Shown here in pieces: positions 36,355 through 42,053 of a stretch of DNA of 42,053 bases. The notes under the pieces are model-generated. The model ran no database searches and was not told the origin of the DNA. It was given only the letters and a program-made list of their open reading frames with translations. Position 1 is the first letter of the stretch. The number at the start of each line of letters is the position of its first letter. The position numbers and the translations under genes were made by a program. Source of the stretch: an uncultured Fidelibacterota bacterium (lineage in GTDB: Bacteria > Fidelibacterota > Marinisomatia > Marinisomatales > TCS55); NCBI GenBank assembly GCA_913009735.1, contig CAJVYU010000015.1, positions 1 through 42,053 of the forward strand. Direction: 5' to 3'.

Positions 36355-38131
36355 GATTGTAGTTGCAATTATTCTGGGCTATATGGTCATTTCCTGCAAA
36401 CTAAATAGCGCCGAAAACAGTAATGATTCAAAATCAGAAATTCAAAGGGAGTGGTGGAAGGAAGGCGTGGTTTATCAAATCTACCCGAGAAGCTTTAAAG
36501 ATAGTGATGGCAATGGAGTGGGAGATCTGCGAGGTATTATTTCGAAGCTGGACTACATCAAAAGCCTGGGTATTGATATAATTTGGTTGAATCCCGTTTA
36601 TAAATCACCTAATACTGATAACGGGTATGACATCAGTGACTACGAAGCGATTATGGAAGAGTTTGGTACGATGGCAGATTTTGATGAACTACTTGAAGGT
36701 TTGCATAACCGGGGTATTAAACTGGTAATGGATCTTGTCGTAAACCACAGCAGTGATGAGCATCGGTGGTTTCAGGAATCGCGAAGCGCCAGGAACAATT
36801 CCTATCGAAATTTTTATCACTGGTGGCCCGCTGAAAAAGGAGAACCTCCTTACCGGCGAAGTTTTTTTGATGTAACCGGAAAAGCTTGGACGTATGATAA
36901 AACTACAAACGCGTATTACCTCCACTATTTTTCCAGAAAACAGCCTGATTTGAAATGGGAAAACCCGGAATTACGACGGGCAATTTATAAAATGATGCGA
37001 AATTGGTTTGATAAAGGCGTGGATGGTTTTCGAATGGATGTCATCTCCTTCATTGCTAAAGACACTACCTATCCCAGAGTAACTGAAGAAGAACTGAAAG
37101 AAATTTACGGTGATGATACCTGGGGAAGGTATTATGCCGATGGTCCAAATCTACACGCTTACCTTCGGGAAATGAATGAGGAGGTCCTCAGCCAATATGA
37201 TGTTATGGCTTTGGGTGAAGGTGCAGGTGTTACAATTGATAATGCTCTGAAATTTGTTGACGAAGACCGGAAAGAACTGGACCTGTTTTTCCATTTTGAT
37301 GGCGTGAGCCTGGGATATTCGCCGGGAGGATATAAGCAACTTGATCCAGAGGGATGGAGCCTGACGGAGTTTAAAGACATTTATACCCGTTGGAACGATG
37401 TATTTGCCGAAAAAGGATGGGGTAGTATCTACCTGGGAAACCACGATCAGCCAAGAATGGTAAGCCGCTGGGGTAATGATGCACCTGAATACCACAACAA
37501 ATCGGCGGAACTGCTTCAAACTTTTATTCTAAGCATGCGAGGGACAGCGTTTATCTATTATGGTGATGAAATAGGAATGACCAATATCCGGTTTGATAAC
37601 ATTGAAGATTACCGGGATATCGAGACTATCAACTGGTACAAACAATTGAAAAATATGGGAAAAAACACTGACAAATACATAGAGGGTTGGAAGCTGTCAG
37701 CCCGGGACAACGGACGGACTCCTATGCAGTGGAATAACAGTCTGAATGCCGGTTTTACTTCGGGAATACCGTGGATAAAAGTAAATTCCAACCATAAGAA
37801 AATAAATGTTGCAGCTCAGGAAAACGATTCCGGTTCTATATTGAATTATTTCCATAAAATGATCCAACTGAGAAAAAATAACCCGGTATTGGTATATGGT
37901 TCCTATGAACTTCTATCCCCCGATCATCCACAGATTTATGCTTACGTGCGAACGCTGGGAGAAAGTAAAATGCTGGTTGTTCTAAATTTCTCCACCGAAG
38001 AAATTGAATACCAATTGCCAGTGGGAATTAAAACAGGCAGTGTTGAAATCAGTAATTATGACGTGACAGATGTAAACGAAGAAAGGGTCGTACTAAAACC
38101 CTATCAAACTGTTATTTTCACCTTGAAATGA
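36347..38131 (+). CDS. GH13 alpha-glucosidase-type lipoprotein
   Basis: 594 residues. A short signal ends in VISC with lipidated C17, so the enzyme is bound to a membrane, probably facing the periplasm or the surface. The (beta/alpha)8 GH13 fold starts at WWKEGVVYQIYPRSFKDSDGNGVGDL. Catalytic residues are visible: nucleophile D231 in GFRMDVI, acid/base E291 in ALGEG, and D367 in LGNHDQPR. The QIYPRSF and GYDISDY blocks resemble oligo-1,6-glucosidase/alpha-glucosidase subfamilies rather than endo-amylases, so it probably trims alpha-glucosides in an exo manner. An AGGAGGG site precedes the ATG. Together with the upstream SusD it forms an alpha-glucan-use locus. Confidence 0.9.
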   Translation: MYKIVVAIILGYMVISCKLNSAENSNDSKSEIQREWWKEGVVYQIYPRSFKDSDGNGVGDLRGIISKLDYIKSLGIDIIWLNPVYKSPNTDNGYDISDYEAIMEEFGTMADFDELLEGLHNRGIKLVMDLVVNHSSDEHRWFQESRSARNNSYRNFYHWWPAEKGEPPYRRSFFDVTGKAWTYDKTTNAYYLHYFSRKQPDLKWENPELRRAIYKMMRNWFDKGVDGFRMDVISFIAKDTTYPRVTEEELKEIYGDDTWGRYYADGPNLHAYLREMNEEVLSQYDVMALGEGAGVTIDNALKFVDEDRKELDLFFHFDGVSLGYSPGGYKQLDPEGWSLTEFKDIYTRWNDVFAEKGWGSIYLGNHDQPRMVSRWGNDAPEYHNKSAELLQTFILSMRGTAFIYYGDEIGMTNIRFDNIEDYRDIETINWYKQLKNMGKNTDKYIEGWKLSARDNGRTPMQWNNSLNAGFTSGIPWIKVNSNHKKINVAAQENDSGSILNYFHKMIQLRKNNPVLVYGSYELLSPDHPQIYAYVRTLGESKMLVVLNFSTEEIEYQLPVGIKTGSVEISNYDVTDVNEERVVLKPYQTVIFTLK

Positions 38132-38144
38132 TAAAAATTGATTT

Positions 38145-38199
38145 AAAAATCCATAAAATAACCAGTTAACACAAAAAAATGTTGTACAAATGGATTTTT
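38145..38199. terminator. Weak hairpin after the GH13 gene
   Basis: AAAAATCCAT (38145-38154) and ATGGATTTTT (38190-38199) form a perfect 10-bp AT-rich inverted repeat with a 35-base loop, ending in T. It may end the GH13 transcript, but the stem is weak and the loop long. The remaining gap to 38363 shows only a nine-codon frame at 38224 (MKRSEDNPL) with AAGGAG before it, which may be chance. Confidence 0.3.
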
Positions 38200-38363
38200 C
38201 TGTCAGGTATTATTAAGGAGCAAATGAAACGATCAGAGGATAATCCCTTATGATAAATATATGATGAATATGGAAACAGCAATAATTTTAGTCAGGGGAC
38301 AATCATTGTGGAGTTAAACAACTTGAACATTTCAAATTTTATTAATACTTAGGAAAACTACTT

Positions 38364-41300
38364 ATGAAATTAAAATCGATAACTCATTTTATCTCATACT
38401 ATAAGCTGCTTTCAAATATGAATATTAGGCTGAAGTTTCTCGGAATCTTAATTGGGATGGGAACCGTTTTTATTCTTTCTTCCTGCCAGCAGGGTGTTTC
38501 CACTCAACCCCTGTTTAAGAAGCTGTCATCGGCAAAAACAAATATTACTTTTGAAAATATTCTTGAAGAAGAGCCGTTATTCAATAGCATTAATTATCTC
38601 TATTTTTACGATGGCGGTGGAGTAGCGGTTGGTGATATAAACAATGACGGATTAGCTGATATTTATTTTACTGCAAATATGGTTCCCAATCGTCTATACT
38701 TGAATAAAGGTGACTTTCAATTTGAGGATATTACAGAAACGGCGGGTGTTGGCGGCAGCGCTCAAAGTTGGACCACCGGAACTACAATGGCAGATGTGAA
38801 TGGGGATGGTTTCCTTGATATCTATGTTTGCCAATCCAATTATTTGGATAAAAAGGGCGCCAACCTGTTATTTATCAATAATAAGGACCTTACGTTTACG
38901 GAAAGTGCTGCGGAGTATGGTCTTGATTTTAAAGGGCTGTCAAGGCAAGCTGCCTTTTTCGACTACGATTTAGACGGCGATCTTGATGTATATCTGATGA
39001 ACCATTCCATTCACTCGAAAGGTACATATGGTTCTATCGAATTACGGAATAAGAGAGATTATGAAGCTGGTGACAAACTGTATAGAAATGAAAACGGAAC
39101 CTTTGTTGATGTGACTGAAGAATCCGGGATTTATGAAAGTATACTGGGCTACGGATTAGGTATTGCTGTTGGCGATATTAATTGGGATGGATACCCGGAT
39201 ATTTATATTTCGAATGACTTTCACGAAGATGATTATCTGTATTATAACAATGGGAATGGAACATTTACAGAAGCATTAAGATCCTCTGTTGGACACACCA
39301 GCAGCGCTTCAATGGGGAATGATTTGGCAGATATTAATAATGATGGTTTGCTGGATGTAATGGTTTTAGATATGATGCCAGAGCGAGAAGATATTAGAAA
39401 GTCATCGGTATTTTCCGATGGACATGATATTTCTAATGTAAAACGACGATTCGGTTATTATTACCAATATCGCAGAAATATGCTAATGCTCAATAGAGGT
39501 CAAGCGCTCAGCCCGATTACCGGATCAAACACCAAATTCAATCTGTTTAGTGAAATGGGTCAACTGGCAGGTGTTAATGCTACTGACTGGAGCTGGGCCA
39601 CACTCCTGGTGGACATGGATAATGATGGTTATAAAGATATATTTGTCAGCAATGGAATTTATCGCCGGCCAAACGATATGGATTATCTGGACTATATAAA
39701 AAATAACGAAATACAACTGGAGATCGGTTCACGTACCAATCAATCTAATCCTAGTCCCATAACCATTGATAAACTTGATGAAATTGTTCAGCACATACCC
39801 AGTGTTCCCATACCAAATTATGCCTTTCATAACCAGGGAGACCTTACATTTAATAATCGTGCTGATGAGTGGGGCCTCGGTGATCCGGGGTTTTCCAGCG
39901 GTGCGGTATATGCTGACTTTAACAATGATGGCGGAATGGATCTCGTTGTAAATAATACCAACTCACGAGCCTTTATTTATAAGAATCTTCTTTACCGGGA
40001 TAATCAGGATTCCATTATAGTAAACAAATACCTAAAGGTGCAGTTAATCGGTAAAGATCTAAACACGTTTGGAGTGGGTTCTAAAGTGTTAATCTATGCC
40101 CATGAAAAAACGTTTTTTCAGGAATTAATGCCAACCAGGGGATTTCAATCTTCTGTTGAGCCGGTGCTGAATTTTGGCCTGGGTAATATTAATGTCATTG
40201 ATTCGTTAATGGTTATTTGGCCGACGGGTGAATATCAGGTATTATCAAATATTATGGTCAATCAAAAGATTAAACTTAATCAAACGGATGCTTCTGGTCG
40301 TTATGTATATAGATCCATGATTGATACTGCTGCAATATTTCAAGACATTACTGAACAGATACAAATTGATTATAAGCATCAGGAAAACACCTTTATTGAG
40401 TTTAATCGTGAACCCTTTATACCGCATTTTTTATCCATGGAAGGCCCGGCTTTCGATGTAGCGGATGTCAATGATGATGGTTTAATCGATTTATATCTCG
40501 GAGGAGGGAAACATCAATCCGGTAGTATTTATTTACAGAATAATCAAGGGGACTTTACAGCTATTATTGATTCGGCGTTTATCCTCGATAGCCGTAGTGA
40601 AGGAGTGGATGCAGTATTTTTTAATGCCAATAATGACGCATTTCCTGATCTTTATGTCGCCAAAGGTGGCAATGAATATTTTGCCAAAATGGAACCAATA
40701 AAAGACTGCCTGTACTTCGGTAAAGGTAATGGTCTGTTTATGAAAACAAATACCGCCTTGCCGGATATCTATGCAAACAGTGCTTGTGTTAAACCCGTTG
40801 ATATTGACAATGACGGTGATATTGACTTATTTGTGGGTAGTCGATCAGTCCCACGGGAGTATGGCTCTATTCCAAAAAGTTATTTATTGATAAATAATGG
40901 TACGGGAAAATTCACGGATGGAACGTCAACATATGCGCCGGCATTATCGGAGGCCGGTATGGTTACGGATGCAATCTGGATTGATTTGAACAACGATAAT
41001 TTCCAGGATCTTGTGCTGGTAGGCGAGTGGATGCCAATCAAGATATTTTACAACCATGGTGGAATACTGACTGATGTTACTGATAAATACGGCCTTCAAA
41101 ATACTACAGGCTGGTGGAATACGATAGCTGCGGGAGACTTTAATGAAGATGGATTTATAGATCTTGTAGTTGGTAATCTGGGTTTAAACTCATTTCTTAA
41201 AGCATCAAAGGAAAAACCCATACAGTTATTTATTAATGATTTTGCCGGAAATAATAAAACAGAGCAAATACTTACGTATTATAATGGATCAAAATCCTAT

Positions 41301-41816
41301 CCTTTAGCATCCCGGGACCAATTTGTCAATAATATCCCATCTTTACAGGAAAAGTATCCTAATTATGCTGATTTTGCCGGTGAAACGATTGAAGATATTT
41401 TCACTCCTGAACAGCTAAACACCTCTGAAATAAGAAAAGCAGTAGAGTTTGCTTCAGTTGTATTGATGAACAATGGTGATGAAACATTCACCAAAACCTC
41501 TCTTCCTGTTGAAGCCCAGTTCTCTCCAATCTACACAATTTTAGTCGATGATTTCGATGAAGACGGATTTCAAGATTTACTATTGGGTGGCAATTTCAGT
41601 GGTGTCCCTCCTGCTTTGGGCAGGTATGACGCCAGCTACGGAAGTGTATTGCTCGGCGACGGGTCAGGATCATTCACACCGGTCAGTCTGCAAAGCAGCG
41701 GTTTTGTAGTCACCGGCGAAATTCGTCAATTCAAAATATTAGAAAATGCATCTGGTCAAAGACAGATAATGGTTGCTCGTAATAATGACTCGGTGGTGGT
41801 ATTTAAACATCGTTAA
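38364..41816 (+). CDS. Second giant FG-GAP/VCBS lipoprotein with central ASPIC/UnbV domain
   Basis: 1150 residues, with AGGA nine bases before the ATG. The signal ends in FILSSC (C41); an ATG at 38418 would give a more normal 22-residue signal and is the alternative start. FG-GAP/VCBS repeats (DINNDGLADIYF, DYDLDGDLDVYLM, DINWDGYPDIYI) form two halves around an ASPIC/UnbV segment (about 610-640, IDSLMVIWPTGEYQVL). It parallels 6658-10020 along its length, including EFNREPFIPHFLSMEGP, GRYDASYG and the FSPIYTILVDDFDEDG block. It ends the second Sus-like locus as its paralog ends the first, which supports duplication of a SusD + giant-VCBS unit. Confidence 0.85.
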   Translation: MKLKSITHFISYYKLLSNMNIRLKFLGILIGMGTVFILSSCQQGVSTQPLFKKLSSAKTNITFENILEEEPLFNSINYLYFYDGGGVAVGDINNDGLADIYFTANMVPNRLYLNKGDFQFEDITETAGVGGSAQSWTTGTTMADVNGDGFLDIYVCQSNYLDKKGANLLFINNKDLTFTESAAEYGLDFKGLSRQAAFFDYDLDGDLDVYLMNHSIHSKGTYGSIELRNKRDYEAGDKLYRNENGTFVDVTEESGIYESILGYGLGIAVGDINWDGYPDIYISNDFHEDDYLYYNNGNGTFTEALRSSVGHTSSASMGNDLADINNDGLLDVMVLDMMPEREDIRKSSVFSDGHDISNVKRRFGYYYQYRRNMLMLNRGQALSPITGSNTKFNLFSEMGQLAGVNATDWSWATLLVDMDNDGYKDIFVSNGIYRRPNDMDYLDYIKNNEIQLEIGSRTNQSNPSPITIDKLDEIVQHIPSVPIPNYAFHNQGDLTFNNRADEWGLGDPGFSSGAVYADFNNDGGMDLVVNNTNSRAFIYKNLLYRDNQDSIIVNKYLKVQLIGKDLNTFGVGSKVLIYAHEKTFFQELMPTRGFQSSVEPVLNFGLGNINVIDSLMVIWPTGEYQVLSNIMVNQKIKLNQTDASGRYVYRSMIDTAAIFQDITEQIQIDYKHQENTFIEFNREPFIPHFLSMEGPAFDVADVNDDGLIDLYLGGGKHQSGSIYLQNNQGDFTAIIDSAFILDSRSEGVDAVFFNANNDAFPDLYVAKGGNEYFAKMEPIKDCLYFGKGNGLFMKTNTALPDIYANSACVKPVDIDNDGDIDLFVGSRSVPREYGSIPKSYLLINNGTGKFTDGTSTYAPALSEAGMVTDAIWIDLNNDNFQDLVLVGEWMPIKIFYNHGGILTDVTDKYGLQNTTGWWNTIAAGDFNEDGFIDLVVGNLGLNSFLKASKEKPIQLFINDFAGNNKTEQILTYYNGSKSYPLASRDQFVNNIPSLQEKYPNYADFAGETIEDIFTPEQLNTSEIRKAVEFASVVLMNNGDETFTKTSLPVEAQFSPIYTILVDDFDEDGFQDLLLGGNFSGVPPALGRYDASYGSVLLGDGSGSFTPVSLQSSGFVVTGEIRQFKILENASGQRQIMVARNNDSVVVFKHR

Positions 41817-41887
41817 TAGCTCCCGGTCAACACCTGTTTATTTTAGTAGAATTTTCAGTATTGCACGAATGCAGATTGATTAGTATA

Positions 41888-41907
41888 ACTCGTTGTGCAT
41901 ATTAATT
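41888..41907 (+). mobile_element. IS982-like left inverted-repeat end
   Basis: ACTCGTTGTGCATATTAATT matches the left end of the complete IS (128-147) at 18 of 20 positions and in the same orientation. Downstream there is a similar AATAATAA-GGA stretch but no open transposase start. This is probably the end of a related, decayed or transposase-less element that runs out of the window. Confidence 0.5.
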
Positions 41908-42009
41908 GATTTTGGATGGATTTTAACCTGGATAATTCATGAGCAAGCGTACTAACTGATGCAAGTGCCGTAATAATAATGGATAGAGGAATCATAACAC
42001 AATGTAATT

Positions 42010-42053
42010 ATGTAAAACGTAAATATGTAATTTGTTTGTATTACGTTTTACAT
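42010..42053. repeat. Perfect 13-bp inverted repeat at the window edge
   Basis: ATGTAAAACGTAA at 42010-42022 pairs exactly with TTACGTTTTACAT at 42041-42053, leaving an 18-base AT-rich loop. The right arm ends at the last base of the window, so the palindrome may be longer. It lies 100 bases inside the IS982-like end and could be part of that element. Confidence 0.6.

Noticed and set aside
1-42053. CRISPR arrays, tRNA or rRNA genes, integrase or phage structural genes
   Set aside because: I looked on both strands and saw no regularly spaced repeats, no tRNA-like cloverleaf or CCA ends, no rRNA sequence and no phage gene. The regular repeats present are coding FG-GAP, MORN-like and TPR units.

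Overview
The window looks like the chromosome of a Gram-negative bacterium of the Bacteroidota/FCB kind. It is moderately AT-rich and carries a SusC-type TonB receptor and two SusD-type lipoproteins. It also has many lipoprotein signal peptides and an unusual number of secreted FG-GAP/VCBS proteins with ASPIC/UnbV domains (the CRTAC1 type). Heavy use of c-type haem proteins fits FCB lineages outside the classical gut Bacteroides, such as Neomarinimicrobiota or Calditrichota. That placement is inference; nothing here fixes the phylum.

Layout. (1) 1-1542: a complete IS982-family insertion sequence (128-1143) with perfect 18-bp ends and a 7-bp target duplication, sitting in what looks like a decayed minus-strand gene. 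A SusC promoter region follows. (2) 1543-10020: SusC, SusD and a 1.1-kb-residue FG-GAP/ASPIC lipoprotein, with a terminator and palindromic repeats between the last two. (3) 10200-23769: a same-strand run of secreted or membrane proteins: a membrane-anchored pentahaem cytochrome, three CRTAC1-type proteins, a TPR protein, a PD40/HzsA-like monohaem protein, a YVTN-propeller/MauG-like trihaem protein and a two-component-regulator-type propeller. A GxxExxY gene bounded by its own inverted repeats is wedged into this run. (4) 23802-30925: an extended RidA-family protein, two orphan Leu/Ile/Val-type binding proteins, a divergent YwqK/MORN-like repeat lipoprotein, and a translationally overlapping pair made of an AsnB-like ATP-dependent amide synthetase lacking the glutaminase cysteine and a radical SAM enzyme. 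(5) 30991-41816: a TPR + FG-GAP/ASPIC lipoprotein with a large extra C-terminal module, a second SusD, a GH13 alpha-glucosidase-like lipoprotein and a second giant FG-GAP/ASPIC lipoprotein. (6) The right edge carries an IS982-like left end and a 13-bp inverted repeat running to the last base.

How the genes may work together. The two flanks are alpha-glucan/oligosaccharide capture loci built from paralogous parts (SusD twice, giant FG-GAP lipoprotein twice, one SusC, one GH13). The middle is less ordinary. Six CRTAC1-type proteins, three haem proteins and several beta-propellers point to a cell-surface or periplasmic redox assembly. The RidA, AsnB-like and radical SAM genes would add a cytoplasmic small-molecule or modification branch. 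No function can be assigned to that combination from sequence alone, and it is the best candidate here for an undescribed system.
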